This document shows, in pieces, positions 1 through 11,330 of a stretch of DNA of 64,000 bases. The stretch comes from Duganella sp. sic0402 (GTDB lineage Bacteria > Pseudomonadota > Gammaproteobacteria > Burkholderiales > Burkholderiaceae_D). The notes under the pieces are model-generated. The model did no database searches. It was given only the letters and a program-made list of their open reading frames with translations, and had not been told where the DNA came from. Within the stretch, counting starts at the first letter, position 1. Each line of letters starts with the position of its first letter. Position numbers and translations under genes: made by a program. The stretch covers positions 248,001 to 312,000 of the forward strand of contig NZ_JAHUWK010000005.1 of NCBI RefSeq assembly GCF_019219065.1, read 5' to 3'.

Positions 1-192
1 GCACCTCCGGTGAAGTTCTACATCGACGCCGGCACCGACAACGATGGCCTCGAAGACACACGCAAGATGCGCGACGCCATGAAGGCCAAAGGCTATCAGC
101 TCTACTACCACGAGGCCGAAGGCGGCGCCCACAACGAAAAGTCATGGGCCGCCCGCGTGCAGCTGCCGCTGATCTGGTTCTTCAGGAAGTAA
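1..192 (+). CDS. alpha/beta hydrolase (putative esterase), C-terminal fragment
   Basis: The reading frame is open from the first base and ends with TAA at 190-192, so only the last 63 residues are visible. The fragment has the end of an alpha/beta-hydrolase fold: a beta strand with an acidic loop ([11 protein letters not shown]), a helix, a second strand ([11 protein letters not shown]) and then a His in [13 protein letters not shown]. That His sits where the catalytic His lies in the esterase D/IroE-like family (PF00756). The nucleophile and start lie outside the window, so the substrate cannot be judged. Its end overlaps the convergent chemoreceptor gene by 11 bp. Confidence 0.75.
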   Translation, partial: APPVKFYIDAGTDNDGLEDTRKMRDAMKAKGYQLYYHEAEGGAHNEKSWAARVQLPLIWFFRK

Positions 193-1798
193 GCAGCAGC
201 CGGCTGCGCGCAGGCCGCACGGCCGGCTGATCCTGCAATTTGAAGATGCTGACCGCCTCGCGTAAACCGGCCGCCTGCTGCTCCAGCGAATCGGCGGCGG
301 CCGCCGCTTCTTCCACCAGCGCGGCATTCTGCTGGGTCACGCTATCCATCTGACTGATGGCGATGCTGATCTGCTCGATGCCGTCGCGCTGCTCGACACT
401 GGCCACCGAGATTTCGCCGATAATCGCCGTCACCCGCTGCACGCTGGCCACCACTTCGTTCATCGTTTCGCCCGCCTGGCCAACCAGGCGGCTGCCCTCT
501 TCCACCCGGCCCACCGAGGTGCCGATCAGCTCCTTGATCTCGCGCGCCGCTGCTGCCGAACGCTGCGCCAGGTTGCGCACTTCCGACGCCACCACCGCAA
601 AGCCGCGCCCCTGCTCACCCGCACGCGCCGCTTCGACCGCTGCGTTCAAGGCGAGAATATTGGTCTGGAACGCGATGCCGTCGATGACGCCGATGATGTC
701 GACAATCTTGCGCGAGCTGTCGTTGATCTCGCCCATGGTGTGCATCATCTGCGCCACCGCATCGCCGCCCTTGGCCGCAACCGTCGATGCGGCATCCGCC
801 AGCTTGCAGGCTTCGGTGGCATTGGCGTTATTCTGCTGCACGGTAGTGGTCAGCTCCACCATGGCGGCGGCGGTCTGCTCCAGCGAACTGGCCTGCTCCT
901 CGGTGCGCCCCGACAGGTCCAGATTACCAGCGGCGATTTCGGTCGCCGCATGATGAATGGTTTCCGTCCCCGAGCGCACCTTGCCGACGATGCTGCCCAG
1001 CTTATGCTGCATTGATTTCAGCGCCCCCAACAGTTCGCCGATTTCGTCCCTGGTGCTGACCCGCACCTCGCTGCTCAGATCACCGGCGGCCACCGTATGC
1101 GCCATCACCACTGCCTCATCCAGCGGGCGGGTGATGCTGCGTATCAGCGACATCACGGTCACGCAGCCCACTGCCACGGTAATCAGCAAGGTAATCCCCA
1201 TGGCGATCATGGTCTGGTGGTGTGCGGTACGGTTTTCCTCCTCCATCGCCGCCGTCAGCCGTGCCGACTCCTTGCCGATGAAGTCGACGATGTCGTCGAT
1301 CTTCTTGGTCGGCTCCCGGTCCATGCCTTTGACCAGCGCATCCACCACATGCGCGCTTTCCGGATTAGCGGGATCGTATTTTTTCAGCGCGTCCATGTAG
1401 CGCGTTACCAGCTCGTTCTGCGTGGCGATGGCTTCGCCGACCAATGGTGTTTTCAAGTCCAGCTTGCCCAGCAGGCCATCCAGTTTTTGCAGTTCGCCGC
1501 GCGTGGCTTCGCCGCCTTTGACAAAGGCCTTGCTGTAGCGGTCCAGTTGGGCGGGATCGTTACCGCGTATCAGAATATTCTTCCACTCCTGGACCTGGAT
1601 CTTGAACTCCACCTGCGCGCTGCGCGCCGTATCGATGGCCTGGCTAAGTGCGGCCGCGCGCGCCATCGCGTCGGCGCTGCGCAGATTGCTGCTGTCCAGC
1701 GCGCGCCAGCCGGCGGTGGCAACAATCGCCAATGCGACAAAAAAGAAAGCGCCCAGCAGTCCCAGGCGCACGCCTATTTTGAGATCGGCAAGTTTCAT
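182..1798 (-). CDS. methyl-accepting chemotaxis protein
   Basis: Transmembrane chemoreceptor of 538 residues that would signal to CheA/CheW. An N-terminal membrane segment (about 12-33) is followed by a helical periplasmic domain of about 160 residues (four-helix-bundle type), a second membrane segment (about 197-220), a HAMP linker (about 221-275) and the cytoplasmic coiled coil. The nearly invariant hairpin tip is intact ([20 protein letters not shown], then [12 protein letters not shown]). The C-terminus lacks the NWETF-type pentapeptide that tethers CheR. The start has GGGGAAG a few bases upstream. The ligand is unknown, and no other chemotaxis gene is nearby. Confidence 0.95.
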   Translation of the reverse strand: MKLADLKIGVRLGLLGAFFFVALAIVATAGWRALDSSNLRSADAMARAAALSQAIDTARSAQVEFKIQVQEWKNILIRGNDPAQLDRYSKAFVKGGEATRGELQKLDGLLGKLDLKTPLVGEAIATQNELVTRYMDALKKYDPANPESAHVVDALVKGMDREPTKKIDDIVDFIGKESARLTAAMEEENRTAHHQTMIAMGITLLITVAVGCVTVMSLIRSITRPLDEAVVMAHTVAAGDLSSEVRVSTRDEIGELLGALKSMQHKLGSIVGKVRSGTETIHHAATEIAAGNLDLSGRTEEQASSLEQTAAAMVELTTTVQQNNANATEACKLADAASTVAAKGGDAVAQMMHTMGEINDSSRKIVDIIGVIDGIAFQTNILALNAAVEAARAGEQGRGFAVVASEVRNLAQRSAAAAREIKELIGTSVGRVEEGSRLVGQAGETMNEVVASVQRVTAIIGEISVASVEQRDGIEQISIAISQMDSVTQQNAALVEEAAAAADSLEQQAAGLREAVSIFKLQDQPAVRPARSRLLLTS

Positions 1799-1869
1799 CG
1801 TTTCTTCCCCGGCGATGGTGATAAGCCATCATGCACGCAAGGCGCGAAAATGCCAATCGGAAGCGGAAA

Positions 1870-2382
1870 TTACGACAACTGGCGGGCGTAAATGTTGGTA
1901 GGACGATTATCAGGCGGCAGCGTTTTGTGTTCAATAAACGTCAGTCCCAGCTTTGCCAGCAGATTGATCGACACCGTATTGGCCGGATTGGTAATCCCCA
2001 TCAGGCGCCTGATGCCGAGCACGTCGCGGGCATAGCCGACCACGGCGGCAGCGGCTTCGTAGGTATAGCCCTGGCCGAAATAAGCCGGGCGGATGGCGTA
2101 GCCGATATCCACATCGGGCAGGCTGTCGCGCTTGATCAGGCCGCACAAGCCCAGCGGCTTGCCGTCGCTCTTGCGCTCCATCACATACAGCGAATGGCCA
2201 TGCCGTTCCTGCATGACGCACGGGCCGTCGATGATGGCTGTGCGCGCGCCTTCCACACTGCGGATGCCCTTGTCGCCGATATGCTCCAGCCAGGTGGGGT
2301 CGTTGACCAGTTCGTAGTAAAAGGCGGCGTCGTCGGGCGTGATGGTGCGCAGGCTCAGGCGCTCGGTTTCCAGTATCTTCAT
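1870..2382 (-). CDS. GNAT family N-acetyltransferase (RimJ/RimL-like)
   Basis: 170-residue GNAT acetyltransferase. It begins MKILETERLSLRTITPDDA, the usual opening of the RimJ/RimL/Acetyltransf_3 branch. The acetyl-CoA binding region is at IGYAIRPAYFGQGYTYEAA, with NPANTVSINLLAKLGL near the end. The ATG at 2380-2382 overlaps the stop of the upstream gene as ATGA, so translation is probably coupled. It is the last gene of a codA-GNAT-GNAT minus-strand operon. The acceptor substrate cannot be read from the sequence; a ribosomal protein or a small amine are both possible. Confidence 0.9.
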   Translation of the reverse strand: MKILETERLSLRTITPDDAAFYYELVNDPTWLEHIGDKGIRSVEGARTAIIDGPCVMQERHGHSLYVMERKSDGKPLGLCGLIKRDSLPDVDIGYAIRPAYFGQGYTYEAAAAVVGYARDVLGIRRLMGITNPANTVSINLLAKLGLTFIEHKTLPPDNRPTNIYARQLS

Positions 2383-2900
2383 GCGTCCGGCCAGTGGGTT
2401 GGATCTTCCAGCAATTGGTACATCACGTAGACATCCACATAGCCGAGATACTGGTGGCGGTAGGCGCGCGGCAAGGTGCCGACGATGGAGAAGCCCAGCT
2501 TTTTCCACAGCAGCACGGCCGGCATATTCGAGCTGACCACGTAATTGAACTGCATTGCCAGATAGCCCTGTGCGCGGGCGCGCTCCAGGCAGTCGCCGCC
2601 CAGCAGCTTGCCAACGCCGATGCCCTGCGCCGCCGGGCTGACCATGAAGGATGCACTGGCGACGTGATTGCCACGGTCGAGCTGATTGGGAATCAGCCGA
2701 TACATGCCAACCAGGCGCTCACCGTTGAGCACGGCGACAAAACTCTGGATGCCCGGACCGAACCAGTAGGCATGGCAATCTTCGCGGCTGGTATCAGCGG
2801 CAAAATAATAGGTGTCGCCGCTGGCAATCAGTTCCTGAAATATTTCCCACATGGCGGCAAAGTCGGCTTCCGTGGCGGATCGGATGGCGATTTCTTTCAA
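2379..2900 (-). CDS. GNAT family N-acetyltransferase
   Basis: 173-residue GNAT protein of a different branch from its downstream neighbour. It starts KEIAIRSATEADFAAMWEIF, has the acetyl-CoA loop in AAQGIGVGKLLGGD and ends VDVYVMYQLL, typical of Acetyltransf_1 proteins. The start proposed is TTG at 2898-2900: no ATG is suitably placed, the coding signal begins there, and GGAG lies about seven bases upstream. The frame stays open upstream for another 257 codons, but that stretch is the antisense of codA and is not real. It lies 80 bp downstream of codA and overlaps the next gene by 4 bp. Confidence 0.85.
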   Translation of the reverse strand: MKEIAIRSATEADFAAMWEIFQELIASGDTYYFAADTSREDCHAYWFGPGIQSFVAVLNGERLVGMYRLIPNQLDRGNHVASASFMVSPAAQGIGVGKLLGGDCLERARAQGYLAMQFNYVVSSNMPAVLLWKKLGFSIVGTLPRAYRHQYLGYVDVYVMYQLLEDPTHWPDA

Positions 2901-2980
2901 GGCAACTCCAAGCGGATTTAACAGTGTCCAATTGTCATGTATTTCCAGGGCCAAGTCCAGCCAGGATTGCTGACTGAGGC

Positions 2981-4255
2981 TCAGCGATTCAGCCGGAAAT
3001 TGACGCTCCCGGGACGGCCCGGCAGGCTCAGGCGTGCATGCGCGCGCGGCGATTCCGCAATAATTTTTCCTCTGCGCATCACCAGTCGGCGCGCGGCACG
3101 CAGGCGGATCGCCTCCACCGGATCGGCCGCGTCCAGCAGCACCAGGTCGGCGTGGCAGCCGGGCGCGACACCATAGCCTTGCAGGCCGAGGATGGCGGCC
3201 GGGGTGCTGGTGACGGCGCGGAAGCAATCGCCCATCCCCTCCTGGCCAGTCATCTGCGCCACATGCAGACCCATGTGCGCGACTTCCAGCATATCGCCCG
3301 AGCCCAGGCTGTACCACGGGTCCATCACGCAGTCGTGACCGAAGGCGACTGGTATGCCGGCCGCCAGCAGCTCCGGCACGCGGGTCATGCCGCGCCGCTT
3401 CGGATAGCTGTCGTGACGGCCTTGCAAAGTGATATTGATCAGCGGATTGGCGATGGCGTTGACGCCCGCCTCGTGCATCAGCGGCAGCAGCTTGCTGACG
3501 TAGTAGTTGTCCATCGAGTGCATGGAGGTCAGGTGCGAGCCCGTCACGCGGCCATGCAGGCCCAGCCGGTTGCTCTGGTAAGCCAGCGTTTCGATGTGGC
3601 GCGACAGCGGATCGTCGGACTCGTCGCAGTGCATGTCCACCATCAGTCCTTGGTCGGCGGCGTACTCGCACAGGATACGCACCGACTCGGCGCCATCGGC
3701 CATGGTGCGCTCGAAGTGCGGAATGCCGCCCACTACATCGACGCCCATGCCGATGGCGCGCTTCAGGTTCAGCAGCGCGTTGGGCGCGCGCAGCACGCCG
3801 TCCTGCGGAAACGCCACCAGTTGCAGATCCAGGTAAGGCGCAACCAGGCGCTTGACCTCCAACAGCGCCTCCACCGCCAGCAGGCGGTCATCGCAGACAT
3901 CGACATGCGAGCGGATCGCCAGCAGGCCGCGCGCCGCCGCCCAGTCGCAGTATTGCAGCGCGCGGTCGATCAGCGCCTGCTGGGTCAGTTGCGGTTTCAG
4001 CTCGCCCCATAGCGAGATGCCTTCCAGCAGCGTGCCGGAAGCGTTCACGCGCGGCAGGCCGTAGCTCAGCGTGGCGTCCATGTGGAAGTGCGCGTCAACG
4101 AAAGGTGCGCTCAGCAAATCGCCGGCGGCGTCGATTTCCTGCGCCGCCTGCACCGGCAAGCGCGGGCCGACAGCGGCGATCCGGCCATCGGCGATGGCGA
4201 CGTCCACGCCCTGTTGTCCGTCCGCCAGGTTGGCGTTGCGTATCACGACATCCAT
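2981..4255 (-). CDS. codA: cytosine deaminase-type amidohydrolase
   Basis: 424-residue amidohydrolase of the cytosine deaminase family, which converts cytosine to uracil in pyrimidine salvage. Metal-site motifs are visible in order: DAHFHMD (HxH) near residue 58, the cytosine-deaminase signature MHCDESDDPLSRH, GSHLTSMHSM, and GHDCVMDPWYSLG carrying the catalytic Asp. Length matches E. coli CodA (about 427). ATG at 4253-4255 has GGGAG upstream and is preferred over a longer frame running back into the intergenic region. No cytosine permease (codB) is adjacent; instead two acetyltransferases follow. A related isoguanine or creatinine deaminase cannot be excluded. Confidence 0.9.
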   Translation of the reverse strand: MDVVIRNANLADGQQGVDVAIADGRIAAVGPRLPVQAAQEIDAAGDLLSAPFVDAHFHMDATLSYGLPRVNASGTLLEGISLWGELKPQLTQQALIDRALQYCDWAAARGLLAIRSHVDVCDDRLLAVEALLEVKRLVAPYLDLQLVAFPQDGVLRAPNALLNLKRAIGMGVDVVGGIPHFERTMADGAESVRILCEYAADQGLMVDMHCDESDDPLSRHIETLAYQSNRLGLHGRVTGSHLTSMHSMDNYYVSKLLPLMHEAGVNAIANPLINITLQGRHDSYPKRRGMTRVPELLAAGIPVAFGHDCVMDPWYSLGSGDMLEVAHMGLHVAQMTGQEGMGDCFRAVTSTPAAILGLQGYGVAPGCHADLVLLDAADPVEAIRLRAARRLVMRRGKIIAESPRAHARLSLPGRPGSVNFRLNR

Positions 4256-4439
4256 CTGCACTCCCGTTGATTTGAAGTAAGGACAATTGTAGGCATATTC
4301 AACAAAATACTCCAATTGTTGCATCGCATTAATTGATAGAACCTTTTTGCATGCACATGGTGGAAAAAATAACTTTCCATCGCCAACAATGCTGGCTAAA
4401 ATGGCTTTATTGCGTTGCATCATAATCTCAGGAGAAACC
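4256..4439. promoter_or_regulatory. divergent codA / phasin promoter region
   Basis: AT-rich 184 bp between the divergent cytosine deaminase and phasin genes. It carries two copies of CAATTGT (4284-4290 and 4313-4319). The phasin Shine-Dalgarno (AGGAG) lies just before 4440. No convincing -35/-10 pair was assigned. Confidence 0.35.
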
Positions 4440-5054
4440 ATGTCTTCGATTACCGAGCAATTTTCCGCAGTGACGAAATCGCAACTGGAAGCACAATTTC
4501 AGATTCTAAACACTCTGGCCAGCACGGCAGTCGATAGCGCAGAGAAAGTCATCGCGCTCAATATCAGCACCACCAAGGCATCGGTTGAAAAATCGTCCGC
4601 CGCCGCCAAGCAGTTACTGGCGATCAAGGACCCGAAAGAATTGTTCAGCCTGGGCGCAGCGCAAGCGCAGCCGGGCAGCTTTGACGCGCTGCTGTCCTAT
4701 GGCCGCGAGCTGTACAGCATCGCCTCGACCGCCCAAAATGCGCTGATCAAGAGTACGCAGAGCAGCTTCAAGCAAGTGAGCGAGGTCGCCGCCAAGGCAC
4801 CGGCAGCGGTAGCGGCAGCCACCAAAGCCACGCCGCCAGCGCTGGCGGCAGCGGTCAGCGCCGCCGTCACCGCCGCCAACGAACCAGTCGCCGCCACCAT
4901 CGCGGCAGCGGTGCCCAAAGCGCCAAAAGCCAAGCCACTCGCCGCGCCGATTCCTGAGCAGGAAGACTTCATCGAAGTCAAAGTCGAGGCAAAGCCTTCC
5001 TTCCCGGTGCCTGAAACCAAAGCCGTCAAAGCCGCGCCCAAGGCCAAGAAATAA
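4440..5054 (+). CDS. phaP: phasin family protein (PHB granule-associated)
   Basis: 204-residue phasin, a protein that coats polyhydroxybutyrate granules. The N-terminal 110 residues match the Phasin_2 type: FSAVTKSQLEAQFQILNTLAS, then an amphipathic helix and a segment with YGRELYSIASTAQNALIKS. After about residue 118 comes an Ala/Pro/Lys-rich tail (repeated KAPAAVAAATKA-like units, ending KAAPKAKK), as in other beta-proteobacterial phasins. The ATG has a strong AGGAG upstream; the longer in-frame ATG at 4347 lacks one. A hairpin terminator follows directly, so it is probably monocistronic. Confidence 0.93.
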   Translation: MSSITEQFSAVTKSQLEAQFQILNTLASTAVDSAEKVIALNISTTKASVEKSSAAAKQLLAIKDPKELFSLGAAQAQPGSFDALLSYGRELYSIASTAQNALIKSTQSSFKQVSEVAAKAPAAVAAATKATPPALAAAVSAAVTAANEPVAATIAAAVPKAPKAKPLAAPIPEQEDFIEVKVEAKPSFPVPETKAVKAAPKAKK

Positions 5055-5059
5055 ACACG

Positions 5060-5084
5060 GGGGCCATCCGGCCCCGTCTTTTTT
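5060..5084 (+). terminator. rho-independent terminator of phasin gene
   Basis: Perfect 6-bp stem GGGGCC/GGCCCC (5060-5065 with 5070-5075), loop ATCC, followed by GTCTTTTTT. It lies six bases after the phasin stop codon. Confidence 0.9.
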
Positions 5085-5131
5085 GTGCATGCTGTATCCT
5101 AGCGGGCTACACGCTTTTCGAGGCAACATGC

Positions 5132-6875
<1,744 letters not shown>

Positions 6876-6886
<11 letters not shown>

Positions 6887-8666
6887 ATCGAAACCTGACG
6901 CGGCGTCCACCACCGGCCAGATGCGGCAGGCGTTCACGCTACTGCACCGCGCCGCGCGGCCGGACCAGCACCACCTGTCGTGGGCCGTGCTGTGGCTGAT
7001 CCTCGCCGCGCTGCTGGAAGTGCTGGGCCCCATCATGGGCAAGGCGCTGATCGACGAACACCTGCTGCCGCACCATCTCGACTGGCCGCGCATGGCGGGC
7101 CTGCTGGCCGGCCTGGTGCTAACCGGCTGGATCGCCAGCGGCCTGCGCTACCTGCAACTGGTGCGCCTGTCCGGCCTGGCCATGCGCTCAGTGATGCGCC
7201 TGCGCGAAATGGTCTACACCCATGTGCTGCTGTTGCCGATGTCCTTCTTCGACCGCGCCATCACCGGCCAGCTGGTGTCGCGCGTCACCAACGACACCGA
7301 GGCGGTCAAAAGCCTGTACATCCAGGTGCTGTTCGTCATGCTCGATTCCACCATCGTGCTGATCGGCACCGTCTGCGCCATGGCCTTCCTCGACTGGCGG
7401 CTGATGCTGATCGTGCTGGCGCTGCTGCCGGCAGTGCTGCTGATCGTCTGGCTGTACCAGCGCTGGAGTGCGCCGGCGGTGACGCGCGCGCGCGCGCTGC
7501 GCAGCGAGATCAATGGCCAGATGGCGGAATCCATCGGCGGCATGAGCGTGCTCCAGGCCAGCAACGCCGAGCAGCGTTTCGGCCAGCGCTTCGCTGCTAC
7601 CAATGAAAATCACTACACGGCGCGGCTGGCCGAGCTGCGCGCCAACGCCTGGCTGCTGCGGCCCGCGCTCGACCTGTTCAACATCCTGCTGCTGGCGGCG
7701 GTGATTTTCCTGTTCGGCCAGCGCGAGATGACCGCCACCGAAGTCGGCGTGCTGTACGCCTTCATCAGCTACCTGGCGCGCGTGATCGAACCGCTGATCC
7801 AGATCACCATGCAATTCAGCCAGTTGCAGCAATCGGTGGTGGCCACCGCGCGCGTGGCGACCTTGCTGAACGAAGGCGCAGCGCAGGAACACAGCGGCCA
7901 GGCCGCGCGCGCCAGCGCAGCCAATGACAGCAGCGCGCCCGCCGTCGCCATCCGCCACCTCAACTTCGCTTACAACCCTGGCCAGCCGGTGCTGCACGAC
8001 CTGTCGCTGGAGATACCGCAAGGCGATTTCGTCGGCATCGTCGGCCACACCGGCAGCGGAAAATCGACGCTGCTGTCGCTGCTGCTGCGCTTCTATCCGG
8101 CCGAGCATGGCAGCATCCTGATGCACGGCGTGCCGCTGGACGATATCGACAACGAACGCTTCCGCGCCGAAGTCGGCCTGGTGCCGCAAGACCCGTTCCT
8201 GCTGGCCGCGTCCGCGCGCGAGAACATCGACATGGGACGCGGCCTGACGCAAGAGCAGATCGAAACCGCCGCGCGCGCCGCCCACGCCCACGATTTCATC
8301 ACGGCGCTGGGCCAGGGATACGACACGCCGCTGGGTGAAGGCGGCTCGCGGCTGTCAGTCGGCCAGAAGCAGCTGATCGCGATCGCCCGCGCGCTGGCCG
8401 GCACGCCGCGCATCCTGCTGCTGGACGAAGCAACTTCCCACATCGATTCGCAAACCGAGCAGATCGTGCAAACCGCGCTGGATGAGCTGCGCGGCAAGGT
8501 GACGGTGATCGCCATCGCGCACCGCCTGTCCACCATCCGCGACGCCAGCCGCATTATTGTGCTGAACCACGGCCGCATTACGGAAACCGGCGCGCACGAG
8601 CAGCTGATGCAAATTGATGGCGGCTTGTATCAACGTCTATATCTTTTGCAGCAACTGGCCGCATAA
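6876..8666 (+). CDS. mdlB: ABC exporter half-transporter, catalytic partner
   Basis: 596-residue ABC exporter with an N-terminal membrane domain (about 35-320) and ATPase domain (about 355-590). Walker A is GHTGSGKST (about 390), the signature is LSVGQKQLIAIARALAG and Walker B is ILLLDEATSHID with the catalytic Glu present. LSVGQ with DEAT is the E. coli MdlB pattern, complementing the degenerate site of the upstream gene. ATG at 6876 gives the family length; longer frames start inside the upstream gene. The 11-bp overlap implies coupled 1:1 synthesis. Confidence 0.92.
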
Positions 8667-8712
8667 AGTGCTTAAAAGCCACTAAAAACTGTGCGGTTTT
8701 ACTGAAAAATCG

Positions 8713-8731
8713 CAGCCCGCTGGGCTTTCTT
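8713..8731 (+). terminator. weak stem-loop after mdlB
   Basis: 5-bp stem AGCCC/GGGCT with a 3-base loop, followed by TTCTT, 47 bp after the mdlB stop. The stem is short and the T-run broken, so termination may be partial. Confidence 0.4.
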
Positions 8732-8745
8732 GATTGCAACAGGCC

Positions 8746-8751
8746 TATAAT
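8746..8751 (+). promoter_or_regulatory. -10 element (TATAAT) of the diguanylate cyclase gene
   Basis: Perfect TATAAT in the 123-bp gap after mdlB. No good -35 hexamer is found 16-18 bp upstream. The predicted transcript start near 8758 falls after the TTG at 8751, which argues that translation begins further down, at 8790. Confidence 0.5.
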
Positions 8752-8789
8752 TGTCTGGAGATTGCGGTGCAATTCGCGAGGGCGTCAAG

Positions 8790-10895
8790 TTGGCAGGATC
8801 AAGAAACAGCGGGTGGTGGCAAACAACACATCGCACCATGGTGGCGGCCATTGCGTTGACGCTGGCGCCCGCATGGGCGCTGGCCCAGTCGACGCTGGAC
8901 GAACGCATCCTCGACATCCGCGAACAAAGCCGCTTCGTTCCCGACAAGGCGCTGGCCCAGCTGCAAAAACTGCAGCCCGAGCTGCCGGCGGCCTCCACCT
9001 ACACCCGCGCCGAATTCCTGACCCAGATGAGCGCCACCCGCATGCGGCTGGGGCAGAATGATGTGGCGCTGGAAGCCGCCGACCAGGTGATCGCCTTCGG
9101 CAAATCGCTGCATGATGAGGCCATCATCGCCAAGGGCATGCTGGCAAAGACCTATGTGCTGTTTGCGCAAGCCGACATCGACGCCGCGCACCGGCTGGCG
9201 TTCGAAGCGGAAAAGCTGGCGCTGACCACGCGCGACAATGCGCTCAAAGTGCAGGCCACGATCACCGCCGGCCAGACTTACGCCGAGCAGGGCAACTTCC
9301 CTTCCGCGCTACAGCGGCTACAGCACGCGGTGGAAATGGCGCGCCTGCCAGCCGGCGACCGTATCAGCCTGGTGGCGGCGCTGAACGCACTGGCCAAGCT
9401 GCACACCCAGATGAAGGAATACGACAACGCCGCCGAAACGCTGGCCGAGCTGTTGGGCGAAACCGAAAAACTCAATTCGCCCGGCCGCATGGCAATGGCC
9501 AAGAACACCGAGTACGGCCTGGCCATCGACTCCGGCCAGCCGCAGCGCGCCCTACGCGTGCTACAGGAAAACCTGGTCCTGGAACGCAAGATGGGCGCGG
9601 AACGGATGGTCGGCGTCACGCTGGTCAACCTGTCGGACAGCTACCTGAAGCAGCACGACTTTGCCCGCGCGGTGCAGTATGCGCAAGAGTCGCTGCTGTC
9701 GGCGCAGAAGACCAGCGACAAATCCACCGAAGCCACCGCACGCCTCAACCTGGGCCAGGCCTACCTCGGCATGGGCCGGCTGGAAGAGGGCAAGAAGCAG
9801 TATGAACTGGGCCTGGCGCGCTACGAGCAGGAGAACAACAAGCCCGACCTGCAGGTGGCGCTACGCGAATATGGCGAAGCGCTGGAGCGCGCCGGTGATC
9901 TGCGCGGCGCGGTGGCCGCCTATCATCGCGAACGCGATATCTCCAACGAGCTGTTTGAAAAACGCCGCCAGCAAGCCATGCTGGAGCTACAGGAAAAATA
10001 CGAAGGCGAAAAGAAGCAGCGCCAGATCGAGCTGCTGAGCCATGAGAATCTGGTCAAGGGCGCGGAGATCGACAACCGCCGCCTGCAGCAGCGCGTATGG
10101 TGGCTACTGGCGCTGGTGTTCGCGCTGGCGGCTGCGGTGGTCGGCCTGCTGTACCGCAAAGTGCGGCATACCAATGCGCAGCTGGAGGTGAAGAACCTGG
10201 AGCTGAAAGCGCAGTCGACGCTTGATCCACTGACATCGCTGTACAACCGCCGCCACTTCCAGGACTTCATGCGCAGCCTGAATACGCAGCAGCGCTCGGA
10301 CGATATCGTCGGCGCGCTATTCCTGCTCGACGTCGACCACTTCAAGCATATCAACGACAACTACGGCCACGCAGCCGGCGATGCGGTGCTGAAGATGATC
10401 GCCGAAAACCTGCGCATCGCGCTACGCGAGACTGACATGATCGTGCGCTGGGGCGGCGAGGAATTCCTGGCCTTCCTGCCGGCGATCCCGCGCCACGGCG
10501 TAGATGAAATCGCGCGGCGGATCTTGCTGAGCATTTCGTCGCAATCGCTGAAATACCAGGAGCAGCAGATATCAGTGAATGTGTCGGTCGGCTTCTCGCC
10601 CTTCCCGCTGATACCGGGCGGCGAGCCGCTGCCGTGGGAACGCGCGGTCAACCTGGTCGACATGGCGCTGTACCTGGCCAAGGCACATGGCCGCAATCGT
10701 GCTTACGGCGTGCGCGGATTCGAGAACTTCCACCTGACCTCGATGGACGTCATCGAACAGGACCTGGAACGTGCGTGGCGCTCCGGCTTCGTGGATTTGA
10801 GCGTGGTGCTGGGCGGCGAACCTGGCGCGCATCCGCCGACGCCGACGGAGCACGACAACGTCGTCTCCATCCGCCAGGCGGCGCGCCAGCACTGA
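8790..10895 (+). CDS. TPR-sensor diguanylate cyclase (GGDEF)
   Basis: About 701 residues; makes c-di-GMP. An N-terminal signal or anchor (VAAIALTLAPAWALAQ) precedes roughly 380 residues of TPR-like helical repeats, presumably periplasmic. Then come a coiled coil, one membrane helix (about 436-457) and a C-terminal GGDEF domain. The active site is RWGGEEF (about 553-559), and the inhibitory I-site RETD sits five residues before it, so both activity and product feedback are expected. Start chosen is TTG at 8790 with GAGGG upstream, because the -10 element would place the transcript start after the TTG at 8751; the ATG at 8838 is an alternative. The ligand of the TPR domain is unknown. Confidence 0.88.
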   Translation: MAGSRNSGWWQTTHRTMVAAIALTLAPAWALAQSTLDERILDIREQSRFVPDKALAQLQKLQPELPAASTYTRAEFLTQMSATRMRLGQNDVALEAADQVIAFGKSLHDEAIIAKGMLAKTYVLFAQADIDAAHRLAFEAEKLALTTRDNALKVQATITAGQTYAEQGNFPSALQRLQHAVEMARLPAGDRISLVAALNALAKLHTQMKEYDNAAETLAELLGETEKLNSPGRMAMAKNTEYGLAIDSGQPQRALRVLQENLVLERKMGAERMVGVTLVNLSDSYLKQHDFARAVQYAQESLLSAQKTSDKSTEATARLNLGQAYLGMGRLEEGKKQYELGLARYEQENNKPDLQVALREYGEALERAGDLRGAVAAYHRERDISNELFEKRRQQAMLELQEKYEGEKKQRQIELLSHENLVKGAEIDNRRLQQRVWWLLALVFALAAAVVGLLYRKVRHTNAQLEVKNLELKAQSTLDPLTSLYNRRHFQDFMRSLNTQQRSDDIVGALFLLDVDHFKHINDNYGHAAGDAVLKMIAENLRIALRETDMIVRWGGEEFLAFLPAIPRHGVDEIARRILLSISSQSLKYQEQQISVNVSVGFSPFPLIPGGEPLPWERAVNLVDMALYLAKAHGRNRAYGVRGFENFHLTSMDVIEQDLERAWRSGFVDLSVVLGGEPGAHPPTPTEHDNVVSIRQAARQH

Positions 10896-11231
10896 TTACT
10901 TCTTGGTCTCGCGTTCTTCGGCCGAGGTCTGCATCTTCTCGCCGGCGCGCTCCAGCTTGCGGCCGGCTTCCTTGCTCGCCTGGTTCAAGGTCTCGCCGGC
11001 CTTGTCGGCCGCCTGATCGAGGCGCTGGCTAGTTTCCTTGGCCGCTTCGCTGAGTTGCTGGTTGGCTTGTTTGGCGGCGTTATCCAGCCGCGCGCCAGCC
11101 TGCTCGGTGGCCTGGTCCAGCTTACGGCCGGCACGCTCGGCCGGACCGGCTTCGCTCGGATCGGCCTTCTTCTGGCAACCGCCCAGCAGCGCCAGCGTAG
11201 CCAGGGTCACCGCGACATAACGTATCATCAT
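10896..11231 (-). CDS. small lipoprotein with Ala/Lys heptad repeats
   Basis: 111 residues. A signal peptide ends in the lipobox LLGGC (Cys19), so it is probably an outer- or inner-membrane lipoprotein. The mature part consists of repeated short helices of the kind RLDQAADKAGETLNQASKEAG, similar to LEA-like or Lpp-like amphipathic coils, and is very hydrophilic. Of two close ATGs, 11229-11231 is chosen because AGGAG lies six bases away, while the earlier one abuts it. Its stop touches the stop of the convergent cyclase gene with no spacer. Function is unknown; a stress or envelope-spacer role is a guess. Confidence 0.8.
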   Translation of the reverse strand: MMIRYVAVTLATLALLGGCQKKADPSEAGPAERAGRKLDQATEQAGARLDNAAKQANQQLSEAAKETSQRLDQAADKAGETLNQASKEAGRKLERAGEKMQTSAEERETKK

Positions 11232-11330
11232 GATCATCTCCTGAAAGAATGAGTTCTTTCCAAGAGCATACATCTACCCGCTCGGCCACAGCGCACGTTT
11301 TGATGGGAATGGGACTTGCAGCAACCAGCC

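Noticed and set aside
4284..4319. CAATTGT repeats upstream of phaP as a PhaR-type site
   Set aside because: The sequence does not resemble the TGC-rich PhaR sites I know of; kept only as a description of the region.
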